This document shows, one piece after another, positions 1-6,292 of a stretch of DNA of 53,112 bases. The stretch is taken from the NCBI GenBank assembly GCA_944383415.1, contig CALWPK010000008.1, positions 1 through 53,112 on the forward strand, given 5' to 3'. The notes beneath the pieces were generated by a model. The model did no database searches, was not told the origin of the DNA, and worked only from the letters and a program-made list of their open reading frames with translations. The position numbers and the translations under genes are program-made. Every line of letters starts with the position of its first letter. Position 1 is the stretch's first letter. The DNA comes from an uncultured Clostridia bacterium (GTDB taxonomy: Bacteria > Bacillota > Clostridia > Christensenellales > UBA1242).

Positions 1-2
1 TT

Positions 3-131
3 GTTTTTGATAATAACAAACTTTTACCATATTTGTCAAATGATATGCAACACTTTGATAAAAAACAAATTCTTTGGGCATTCTTTGTTTTGCGTTCAGT
101 AGTTGCGAGGACTGACTTGCGAGTTCGCTAA
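3..131 (+). CDS. C-terminal fragment of an unknown protein running in from the left edge
   Basis: An open frame enters the window at base 3 and ends with TAA at 129-131, giving about 42 residues. The peptide has a normal amino-acid mix, including the stretch ILWAFFVLRSVVARTD and a basic end. Frame 2 closes immediately, at TGA 8-10. Frame 1 stays open to a TAG at about position 100 (102 at the latest), so the choice of frame 3 rests on length and composition only. The start lies outside the window and the family was not recognised. It precedes the next plus-strand gene by about 70 bp and would belong to the mobile element. It could be a non-coding coincidence. Confidence 0.3.
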   Translation, partial: VFDNNKLLPYLSNDMQHFDKKQILWAFFVLRSVVARTDLRVR

Positions 132-201
132 AATTTTCTACTTGATTATAAAGTTGTCGTCAAAGGGGTAGAAATTTGATTTATAAGTTTAGGAGTTAAT
201 T

Positions 202-882
202 ATGAGTATTGAAAACAATACCGTTAGGAAACGAGGAGTTAGTATTATCAGCCGAGAGGCTGTAATGAATAGAAAACAATTTTTTGAAAAAAAGAAAATA
301 TATTGGGAACAATTTGAAAAGAAGATAGGACTTCACAAAATAGTTAAAAACGCTTTACTTAATTTGCAAGAGCCAACAGCAGAGTTTTTGGTCGTTCCTC
401 GACTACTGGAAAAATTCTTTTTACTTTATCTAAACAAATTTTTCCCTAGTCAACAGAACAAGCAATGTGCTTTGAATGTGGCTCGGGTTTTTGCTTTACT
501 ATCTCATCAATATTATCACTCCGCTGAAAAGTTTAATATGAAAGTATCTTTTTTTGTTTCGCCTAGCATTTGGGAAAAGTGGTTAATTGGAAGAAAAGCA
601 AAAGAAACAAGTATTAAAATTTTGGAAGAAATGGGGTTGATTACCAAATATCGTTTTAATCGCAACAAACACGCACCAGCAGAAGAATCTAGGTTTGTCA
701 TTATGTATCAATTTAATTTGCAAAAAGTAAAATGGCTTTATGCTTGCGTTAAAATTTTAATTGCATTAGAACAGAAAACATCGTGTGAAGACCAAAGAGT
801 TGTAAACAAATATGAAGAAATAACGGAAGACATTTTTGGTTATATTGAAAAAGTTGAGGACGAGGAAAAATATTTATTTTAG
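202..882 (+). CDS. Unknown 226-aa protein, possible winged-helix DNA-binding protein
   Basis: A soluble, basic protein with no signal peptide or membrane segment. Residues about 110-175 look like a winged helix: a helical region, a stretch ending in IKILEEMGLITKYRF that resembles a recognition helix followed by the first wing strand, and then a strand-rich segment. This shape is common in plasmid replication initiators and small regulators carried by mobile elements, but no family signature could be named. The ATG at 202 follows TTTAGGAGTTAAT, which gives a good Shine-Dalgarno site. The gene faces the minus-strand cargo operon, with a hairpin at 921-950 between them. Function is not assigned. 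The coding call itself is strong because of length and the ribosome-binding site. Confidence 0.75.
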   Translation: MSIENNTVRKRGVSIISREAVMNRKQFFEKKKIYWEQFEKKIGLHKIVKNALLNLQEPTAEFLVVPRLLEKFFLLYLNKFFPSQQNKQCALNVARVFALLSHQYYHSAEKFNMKVSFFVSPSIWEKWLIGRKAKETSIKILEEMGLITKYRFNRNKHAPAEESRFVIMYQFNLQKVKWLYACVKILIALEQKTSCEDQRVVNKYEEITEDIFGYIEKVEDEEKYLF

Positions 883-920
883 TTTGTTCCTCTTGACATT
901 TATATTGGTTTAAGAGTTAA

Positions 921-950
921 AAAGGAGTGGTCTTTACTGACCACTCCTTT
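921..950 (-). terminator. Rho-independent terminator, probably of the minus-strand cargo operon
   Basis: A perfect 12-bp stem (921-932 with 939-950) encloses a 6-nt loop. Read on the minus strand the stem runs into TTTTTAAC, a short U tract. It lies about 90 nt past the stop of the 1039-1578 gene. It may also stop plus-strand transcription from 202-882, although no U tract follows on that side. Confidence 0.7.
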
Positions 951-1038
951 GAGTTATAGTTCGTATGTGTTTTGTTAAAACTGACACACTGCGTTATACG
1001 GGCTGACAATTCTTTGTTTTATGCTTTTTAATATCAGT

Positions 1039-1578
1039 TTAATTTACTTCTTGCATAAATCTTAATTCGGTGCGAACAGCATAAAAAATGCTTTCGCTTT
1101 TATGCTTTCCCGTTTCAACAACAAGTTTTATTGGGTTTGTGTCATTCACTTTCAAAAAGAGAATTTGTAGTTTTTGCTCGGGTGTAAAATTTGAATAAAC
1201 TTTTGAAATCAACGAATTGTTTTCAGTTGTGAACAACACAAGCATTTTGAGGCTGTTTGCTTTTGAAAATTCATTTAATTCTAAAAGCAATTCAAAAAGT
1301 TTTTCGCTGTCAAATATATTTGAAATTTTATCTAAATCTATTACAAATAAATCTATTTTTGCCAGGTGTTCAGTTTTATGTTGTGTTAGTAATTTTTTAA
1401 CTTTATTTATCGCTTCGCTTGGCTTTTCTGCATTAAAACACTCATAATTCTCAAAATGGTAACAACAAATATTGCTAGCAAGGTCGCCACAAATTTCATT
1501 GTTCTCACCGAAAATTACCGAAACATTTGCAGAATCAACAAGTTTGAAAGTGTTAGGCAAAGAATATTTTAATGACAT
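1039..1578 (-). CDS. Unknown 179-aa cargo protein
   Basis: The last gene of the minus-strand cargo operon. It is a soluble alpha/beta protein with alternating hydrophobic strands and helices. LFVIDLDKISNIF at about residues 76-88 looks like a hydrophobic strand ending in an acidic turn, reminiscent of a Walker B strand, but no Walker A P-loop is present. The start ATG at 1578 is preceded on the minus strand by AAGGAGGTAAAATT, a strong Shine-Dalgarno site. The upstream gene ends 58 bp away. The family was not recognised, and a role with the nuclease-family protein upstream is only inferred from operon position. Confidence 0.75.
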   Translation of the reverse strand: MSLKYSLPNTFKLVDSANVSVIFGENNEICGDLASNICCYHFENYECFNAEKPSEAINKVKKLLTQHKTEHLAKIDLFVIDLDKISNIFDSEKLFELLLELNEFSKANSLKMLVLFTTENNSLISKVYSNFTPEQKLQILFLKVNDTNPIKLVVETGKHKSESIFYAVRTELRFMQEVN

Positions 1579-1636
1579 AATTTTACCTCCTTAATTTTGC
1601 TAGAAAAAGAGTGGCAAACTTGACTACTCTTTAAAT

Positions 1637-2026
1637 TTACATTTTACTTAAAATGTTTTTCTTTTCTTTTTCATATTCTTCTTTTGATATAGCGCCTCTA
1701 TTTTGCAAGTCGTTCAAATATGTTAATTGTTCTGTCGTGCTTTGTTTTGGGCTTTCATTTTCTAAGTGACTATTTATTTTTTCTAACTCACAAACTTTCA
1801 AAATATGAACTATCAAAAATGAAATAAAGGTGCTAAAACTAAGTAAAATGGTAGGTGATGCAATATAAAAGTATATTGCATCTTGTTCGTGGTTCACGCT
1901 AAGAATAATGCCAACACATAACAAGCCTACGCTAACAAATAATGTTAAAGCAAACAAAATGATAATTGTTGTTTCAACAAACTTTCGTGAAATTATGCGA
2001 TTGCTAGGTTGCCCGTTATTACTCAT
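1637..2026 (-). CDS. Two-helix membrane protein with C-terminal SHOCT domain
   Basis: A 129-residue protein with two strongly hydrophobic segments (about residues 17-43 and 51-75), then a polar linker and a C-terminal SHOCT-like motif (about 99-129) containing LTYLNDLQNRGAISKEEYE and a lysine-rich end. SHOCT domains are short helical hairpins, commonly found at the C-terminus of small membrane proteins and thought to mediate oligomerisation. Its start overlaps the stop of the preceding SHOCT gene by 4 bp (2023-2026), so the two are translationally coupled and probably act together. In this operon they could form a membrane partner for the nuclease-family protein, which is inference from context only. 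Confidence 0.8.
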   Translation of the reverse strand: MSNNGQPSNRIISRKFVETTIIILFALTLFVSVGLLCVGIILSVNHEQDAIYFYIASPTILLSFSTFISFLIVHILKVCELEKINSHLENESPKQSTTEQLTYLNDLQNRGAISKEEYEKEKKNILSKM

Positions 2027-2226
2027 TTTTTACCTCCACGACTTAAAATTTCTGCTTTTTTCTCATTGTATTCTTGTTCAGTTATTAAGCCCTTTTCTTT
2101 AAGTTCGTTTAATTCTGCAAGCGGGTTTTCACCTTTTGATGATTTCTTTTTCCACACCTTTGCTGCAATTAAAACGATTGCTGTGACCAAAGCTGCCACA
2201 CCGAGTGCGATAAATGCGTATATCAT
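2023..2226 (-). CDS. Small single-pass membrane protein with SHOCT domain
   Basis: A 67-residue protein with one N-terminal transmembrane helix (about residues 3-24), a lysine-rich stop-transfer segment (KVWKKKSSK) and a SHOCT domain (about 35-65: LAELNELKEKGLITEQEYN, then an Ala-Glu-Ile-Leu end). The Shine-Dalgarno site (TAGGAGGTAAAA before the ATG at 2226) is strong. It overlaps the following SHOCT membrane protein by 4 bp, so the two SHOCT proteins are likely made in a fixed ratio and may form a hetero-oligomer. Molecular function is unknown for the family. Confidence 0.8.
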   Translation of the reverse strand: MIYAFIALGVAALVTAIVLIAAKVWKKKSSKGENPLAELNELKEKGLITEQEYNEKKAEILSRGGKK

Positions 2227-2307
2227 TTTTACCTCCTATTTCCATTAAAACTTAAAAAAATATATTAGTCCAATCTATTCGGGTTAATTTTAAATAAAAT
2301 GTTAATG

Positions 2308-2484
2308 CTACTTTACTTCTTTGCAAGATAATATTTGAACATTTTGACCAGCGAACATTTGCTTTACTTTATTTTTGGCTAAACCCTCACTATATGCAGA
2401 AACTATCATTTGATTTTCTGTCATTGTTAAAATGCCAAGAAAGGAATTAGGAATTATGCGAAATGTCACCTCAAATTTTTTCAT
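2308..2484 (-). CDS. Small 58-aa protein downstream of the nuclease-family gene
   Basis: A short ORF with ATG at 2484, preceded on the minus strand by TAAGGAGTAAAA, a strong ribosome-binding site. It starts 9 bp after the stop of the nuclease-family gene. The peptide begins MKKFEVTFRIIPNSFLG and ends QILSCKEVK, a likely small alpha/beta fold with charged helices and no membrane segment. The tight spacing and strong Shine-Dalgarno site argue for a real gene. In toxin-antitoxin or defence operons such a small partner often inhibits or regulates the nuclease, but nothing in the sequence proves that. The family was not recognised. Confidence 0.7.
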   Translation of the reverse strand: MKKFEVTFRIIPNSFLGILTMTENQMIVSAYSEGLAKNKVKQMFAGQNVQILSCKEVK

Positions 2485-2493
2485 TTTTACTCC

Positions 2494-3633
2494 TTAATTA
2501 AGTGTTGCAAGTGCTTTTGAAATAGCACCATTTGGCTCAAATATTTTCTCTACCATTTGTTTGCAATCTTCTTCCAAAAATTGTGTATTGTCATTCAAAA
2601 CAAGTTGTTGGTATTTTTCAACTGCCTCACTTGAATCTTGCTTATTTCCAAACAGCCATTGTTTTGGGCATTGGTTTTGGGTGGAATTCTTTACAAACAA
2701 CAAAGACATTTCATTTACGCATATTTGAAAGTAATGGGTTGGGTAATTTGCAAGTTCGTTTATTCTAAACATCAAATTCACTTGACCTCTATTTGTAGTT
2801 GGAACAAGTTGTTTTTTATTTTCCGTTACAATGGTCGCACCTTTTTGTTCAAGCAATTTTGATAAAATCTTTGATGTTTCTTGTATCCAATTTGGCTTGC
2901 TTTCAAAGATAAAATCTAACACTTTTTTATTGTTTCTATATATCTCTAATGCTTGTTTTTTCAATTCAAATTCATTGTTCATATCAAATTCCCTTTCTAT
3001 TATTTTTTTGTAATCCTCAATAAGTGTTTTAATTATGTTGTCGGCTGAGTCTATGTTGACTTTTTGTAAAACATCAAATATAAATTTGTAGTCTATTTCA
3101 AGCCATTCAGTATAAGTTGAATTTGCTTTGTTTGGGGTTAAATATAGCATAACTTTTTTATGGTTTTTATATTTTCCGCTACAAAGGAAATTTTTATATT
3201 TTTCAAGTTGGTTGTCGTGCTGGTCAGAATCAACTTTGTTTTCAATAGCAACAACAATTTTTTGAGTTTCATTCTTTGTAATTTCAAGGTCAAAAAGAAT
3301 ATCAATTCGCCCATCTTTTACTGCAATCTCACGATACACATTGACTTTGTCAATGTTTCCATAAAGCATATCAAAAAAGTCAAGTTCGCTCGTTATATCT
3401 TTTGCAAGTAGTGTCAAAAAATTTCTTAAAAACTGATGACCGATATTTCCACTTTTGCTAGGGTCTAAAAGAAACGCCAAAAAATCACTATGCCTTAATT
3501 CTTGTCGGTTAATATTCAAAATGTCAAATACATTGTATTTATCATAACCAGCCCTAACAAGTGGGCGAATGACCGCATTGTCAAAGTTTAATGCAAAAAC
3601 TTGTAATTCTTTTTCGGTTGGTATTTCTGCCAT
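2494..3633 (-). CDS. PD-(D/E)XK nuclease superfamily protein
   Basis: This 379-residue protein matches the pattern of the PDDEXK_4-type family often found in defence islands and mobile elements. An N-terminal block holds E46 and H48 in ELRHSDFLAFLLDP. The nuclease core follows: DGRIDILFD gives D111, and VVAIENKV gives the E131-x-K133 pair. A helix with Q142 and Y146 (QLEKY) is typical of the fold. The C-terminal half (about 200-379) is helical then mixed, and probably senses DNA or a partner. The start ATG has AAGGAGTAGAT upstream. It is the first gene of the minus-strand cargo operon and is preceded by a structured 190-nt leader. It likely cuts DNA in a defence or competition role. The fold is confident, the role is inferred. 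Confidence 0.8.
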   Translation of the reverse strand: MAEIPTEKELQVFALNFDNAVIRPLVRAGYDKYNVFDILNINRQELRHSDFLAFLLDPSKSGNIGHQFLRNFLTLLAKDITSELDFFDMLYGNIDKVNVYREIAVKDGRIDILFDLEITKNETQKIVVAIENKVDSDQHDNQLEKYKNFLCSGKYKNHKKVMLYLTPNKANSTYTEWLEIDYKFIFDVLQKVNIDSADNIIKTLIEDYKKIIEREFDMNNEFELKKQALEIYRNNKKVLDFIFESKPNWIQETSKILSKLLEQKGATIVTENKKQLVPTTNRGQVNLMFRINELANYPTHYFQICVNEMSLLFVKNSTQNQCPKQWLFGNKQDSSEAVEKYQQLVLNDNTQFLEEDCKQMVEKIFEPNGAISKALATLN

Positions 3634-3639
3634 ATCTAC

Positions 3640-3834
3640 TCCTTAAAATTGGCACAAAATAAAAGTGCCGCCCTCAATGAGAGCGACACAGTGCTAATAC
3701 CGACACCCTCGTTGAAGAGCGACCTTACAACTCACGCAAAGCGTTGGGTAATCAGTGAATAGCCAAACAAAATTAAATCGCTTGCGTGCTAAAAATAAAA
3801 TATGAAGTTGTAAGGTCGCAATAGTATTATAGCA
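3640..3834 (-). ncRNA. Structured leader RNA of the nuclease-family operon
   Basis: On the minus strand an extended -10 box (TGC next to TATAAT, 3826-3834) predicts a start near 3819. Exactly there begins one arm of a perfect 14-bp inverted repeat (3806-3819 pairing with 3719-3732). Inside it is a second stem (3779-3788 with 3734-3744, one bulge). Downstream come two similar units, each with a CTC/GAG mini-hairpin (roughly 3700-3722 and 3670-3692), and a GGCAC/GTGCC hairpin about 20-40 nt before the ribosome-binding site. It is either a regulatory 5' leader or a separate small RNA. Alternatives are a single-strand origin for the Rep protein or a transposon-like inverted repeat. Confidence 0.5.
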
Positions 3835-3963
3835 CAATGATTGCAAAAAAGGAAATATTTGTCGATATTTTTATTGAAATTTCTTACTTTATTGTGTTTC
3901 ACAAGCCCGACAATTCGTTTATACGGCGATGAAAACAAGTCTTTGGTGCTTTGTTTGCAATAC

Positions 3964-3991
3964 AAAAAAAGCGGGTGAAGACCGCTTTTTT
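3964..3991. terminator. Bidirectional Rho-independent terminator
   Basis: A perfect 10-bp stem with a GC core (AAAAAAGCGG at 3965-3974 and its complement at 3982-3991) has a 7-nt loop and U tracts in both directions. It sits directly at the 3' end of the 3995-5137 gene and ends transcription of that gene on the minus strand. Confidence 0.85.
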
Positions 3992-3994
3992 ACT

Positions 3995-5137
3995 TTATTT
4001 ATTTTTTACCTGACTGCTTTTTTCTTCTATGTATTTATCTAGCAAATCATAGGCTTTTCGCATTATTTCTAATTTTGTTTTGCTATCTATGTATTTACGA
4101 CCAAAAATGATATCAATATCTTTTTGACTAACTCCTGCGTTTTTCATCATAAGTTTAACTGAATAACGCAGCCATTTGAACTGGAATTTTCTCATTTCTA
4201 CATTTTCTAAATTATCAATTTTTGATTTCCAAGTATGTGCAAATTCTGATGTAATTTTTAATTTATCACGAATGTCTTTTGTGTCTTTATTAAGTGCAAA
4301 AGAGGCAGGCTCGCCATTTTCTTTAATACATAGAAAATCAGAATATTTCGTATTAAATTCAGAACCAAGTTTTTGGCGATTCTGTTCACTGTTAGTTTTT
4401 AACCATTCAATAACTATTAACATTCTTTCAGTGAGAGGGTATTTTTTGTTTGGAGTAAATATGCTTTTTTCTTCTAAAATCAAAACTGATTCTTTTTCAA
4501 AACTTATGGCTCGCTGAAAGTATATCGTTTTATTTTCATAGTCTATATCGGTATATTTTGCACCCAAAATTTCTCTTGTGCGGCAACCCAACAAGGCTCC
4601 TAAAACAAATATTGCTTCTTTACGATTTGTAATTGTCATATTTACTAAGCGTAAATATTCGGGTTCGTTAATGTGGAAAAACACATCTCTTTCCTTTGGA
4701 ATATGTGAGGTATCTTTTTTTTCTCGTGCTTTTCTATATACAATTTTCTTTAAATTTTCGCTTGGGTTGTCGGCTGTGCGATAACCTAACACGCATAAAA
4801 TATCATAGCCATTTTCTCTATTTTCAAGGTAGTTTTCAAATTTTTTTTTGCTGATTGTAGGTAAGTTTTTAAGTTTTAGCCAATTTTTGATATCTTGGTA
4901 GCGATATCCCAATAAGCGAGCTATTTGGTTTTTTGTCCATTTTGAGTGTGTAAATTCATTTGTTTTATAAATGCAATTTTTAACTAATTGTCGTGCTACA
5001 TAAGCATCAAAATTAAGTGGCTTTGGCTCGTGTGGTTTATCAGAACAACTCATTTTGCAATTTCTGCAATAATAGTATTGCACACCATTCTTCTTGCTAT
5101 TTATTGGCAATTCCTTTCCACATTTCTCACATTTCAT
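3995..5137 (-). CDS. Tyrosine-recombinase-like protein with N-terminal zinc ribbon
   Basis: The 380-residue protein has a zinc ribbon at its N-terminus (C3, C6, C24, C27), a helical middle that looks like a DNA-binding core-binding domain (about 50-150), and a C-terminal region aligning with phage-integrase catalytic domains. LLGCRTREIL carries the first arginine (R186) in the usual Arg-I position. KWLRYSVKLMMKNAG supplies R324, with the usual histidine replaced by K321. A tyrosine (Y363, RKAY) lies where the nucleophile is expected. The LGH box is changed to FGRKY. It may be an atypical recombinase or a catalytically altered DNA-binding relative. It is convergent with the cargo operon and divergent from the Rep-like gene. 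Confidence 0.65.
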   Translation of the reverse strand: MKCEKCGKELPINSKKNGVQYYYCRNCKMSCSDKPHEPKPLNFDAYVARQLVKNCIYKTNEFTHSKWTKNQIARLLGYRYQDIKNWLKLKNLPTISKKKFENYLENRENGYDILCVLGYRTADNPSENLKKIVYRKAREKKDTSHIPKERDVFFHINEPEYLRLVNMTITNRKEAIFVLGALLGCRTREILGAKYTDIDYENKTIYFQRAISFEKESVLILEEKSIFTPNKKYPLTERMLIVIEWLKTNSEQNRQKLGSEFNTKYSDFLCIKENGEPASFALNKDTKDIRDKLKITSEFAHTWKSKIDNLENVEMRKFQFKWLRYSVKLMMKNAGVSQKDIDIIFGRKYIDSKTKLEIMRKAYDLLDKYIEEKSSQVKNK

Positions 5138-5208
5138 AAAAATATTATATCAGAAATTAAAAAATGTTACAAGCGTTTGTATGTGGAAGTGTGAAAAGGA
5201 GAAGAAAA

Positions 5209-6012
5209 ATGAAAGTTGAAAGTAAAGATTTACATATTTTACCACAGCAATTTATTCAAGCAAAAGTAATAACATACTCAAATGGTCGCAAAGCAATCGT
5301 GGGTAAAAAGGTTATAAATGGTGCTAAAAGTCCCATTAAAAAGCGAGGTCGGTGTCCGCCCGTAAATCGCAACGAACCTATGACCAAAAAAGCATTAAAA
5401 AGGACAAAAAATCATAATTTTGGAAGACTTTTTGAACTGGACTTGATTGACCAAAATTGTCGTTTTGTTTCCCTTACAATATGCAAAGAGAAGTATAACA
5501 TTTATAACAAAGTTAGCAAAAGGTTTAAGCATTTTATTGCCGAGGTTCGTGAAAAAGTAAAAAATCATTTTATTGGCACTGCAAGATTTATTGAATTGCA
5601 AAAAAATGGATTTTTCCATATACATTGTATTTTGGTTTTTGATAATAAAAATATTGATTTGACTTGCAAAGATTTGCACAAAATGTGGGGTTGGGGTTTG
5701 GTTGATATGAAGGCTGTCAAAAACAGATTTGGTCTTTTTGATTATCTAACAAATTTAAAACACAATATGACCAATAGAAAGGACAATAAGTTTACCCGTT
5801 ACCCGAAAGGTGCAAGAATAATTTACATTAGTCCAAATTTATCAAGAGCAAAAAGTAAAGATATTTTACTTACACCAGAAAAATATTCTGCGTTGCAAAA
5901 TAGTGGAGAATATGAAGTGTATTTTAAATCACATCAATACTATGACCCTACTACACAAAAGAAAAGAAATCGCATTGATAAAAAAATTTTAATTCAAAAA
6001 AATAAAAAATAA
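5209..6012 (+). CDS. HUH-type rolling-circle replication initiator-like protein
   Basis: The 267-residue protein shows the three motifs of HUH Rep enzymes in order. A strand motif FVSLTI (about residue 85) stands for motif 1. HIHCILVF (about 138) is the metal-binding His-x-His. FDYLTNLKH (about 177) is the tyrosine/lysine helix carrying the likely nicking Tyr. The N-terminus is basic. The ATG at 5209 is chosen because AAAAGGAGAAG lies just upstream, while an in-frame start 45 bp earlier has no ribosome-binding site. Such proteins nick one strand to start rolling-circle replication or transfer. It probably lets the excised element replicate or be mobilized. The family is confident, the exact subfamily is not. 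Confidence 0.75.
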   Translation: MKVESKDLHILPQQFIQAKVITYSNGRKAIVGKKVINGAKSPIKKRGRCPPVNRNEPMTKKALKRTKNHNFGRLFELDLIDQNCRFVSLTICKEKYNIYNKVSKRFKHFIAEVREKVKNHFIGTARFIELQKNGFFHIHCILVFDNKNIDLTCKDLHKMWGWGLVDMKAVKNRFGLFDYLTNLKHNMTNRKDNKFTRYPKGARIIYISPNLSRAKSKDILLTPEKYSALQNSGEYEVYFKSHQYYDPTTQKKRNRIDKKILIQKNKK

Positions 6013-6033
6013 AATGAGGAGGTTTGAGCAAAA

Positions 6034-6099
6034 TTGAAATTTGTGTTTTATAAGGTTCCATTATTATTTTTAATGTGCTTTAATAAAATTGCAAGTTAA
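6034..6099 (+). CDS. Possible 21-aa hydrophobic peptide
   Basis: A TTG start lies about 12 nt after a very strong GAGGAGG site that otherwise has no obvious partner. The frame encodes 21 mostly hydrophobic residues (MKFVFYKVPLLFLMC and a short end) and stops at 6097-6099. It overlaps the start region of the next small gene. It could be a leader peptide or translational coupler for the gene at 6089. It could equally be chance, with the GAGGAGG being the remains of another start. Confidence 0.2.
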   Translation: MKFVFYKVPLLFLMCFNKIAS

Positions 6100-6292
6100 A
6101 TTTTGCGAAAAAATTATGAATATACGCTTTATTGCGAAAAAACAAAAAGTTGAGTATCAAACAGTTGATACAACTATTGGTTCATTAAAAGAAATTGATA
6201 AGAAAGAACTTTTCCCTTTATTTGAACTAATAATGAAAGAATTAAAAAATGAACAAAAAGAAGAAAACAAAGGAGGACAAATAAATGAATAA
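6089..6292 (+). CDS. Small unknown protein translationally coupled to the serine recombinase
   Basis: The frame runs to TAA at 6290-6292 and overlaps the recombinase start (6285) by 8 bp. The recombinase ribosome-binding site AAGGAGGACAAATA lies inside it. The peptide is charged, 58-67 residues, with a C-terminal KEENKGGQINE tail. The start is uncertain: TTG at 6089, or ATG at 6116 giving 58 residues, with neither having a good Shine-Dalgarno site. Small genes just upstream of large serine recombinases often encode accessory or excision factors or domain-of-unknown-function partners. No family was recognised. Confidence 0.55.
   Translation: MQVKFCEKIMNIRFIAKKQKVEYQTVDTTIGSLKEIDKKELFPLFELIMKELKNEQKEENKGGQINE

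Noticed and set aside
3640-3834. Retron-type non-coding RNA
   Set aside because: The inverted repeat is suggestive, but no reverse transcriptase is encoded in the window.
985-3960. Similar TATACGG/GACAATTC stretches near 990 and 3910 as a direct repeat
   Set aside because: Shared words are short, in different order, and do not extend into a repeat unit.
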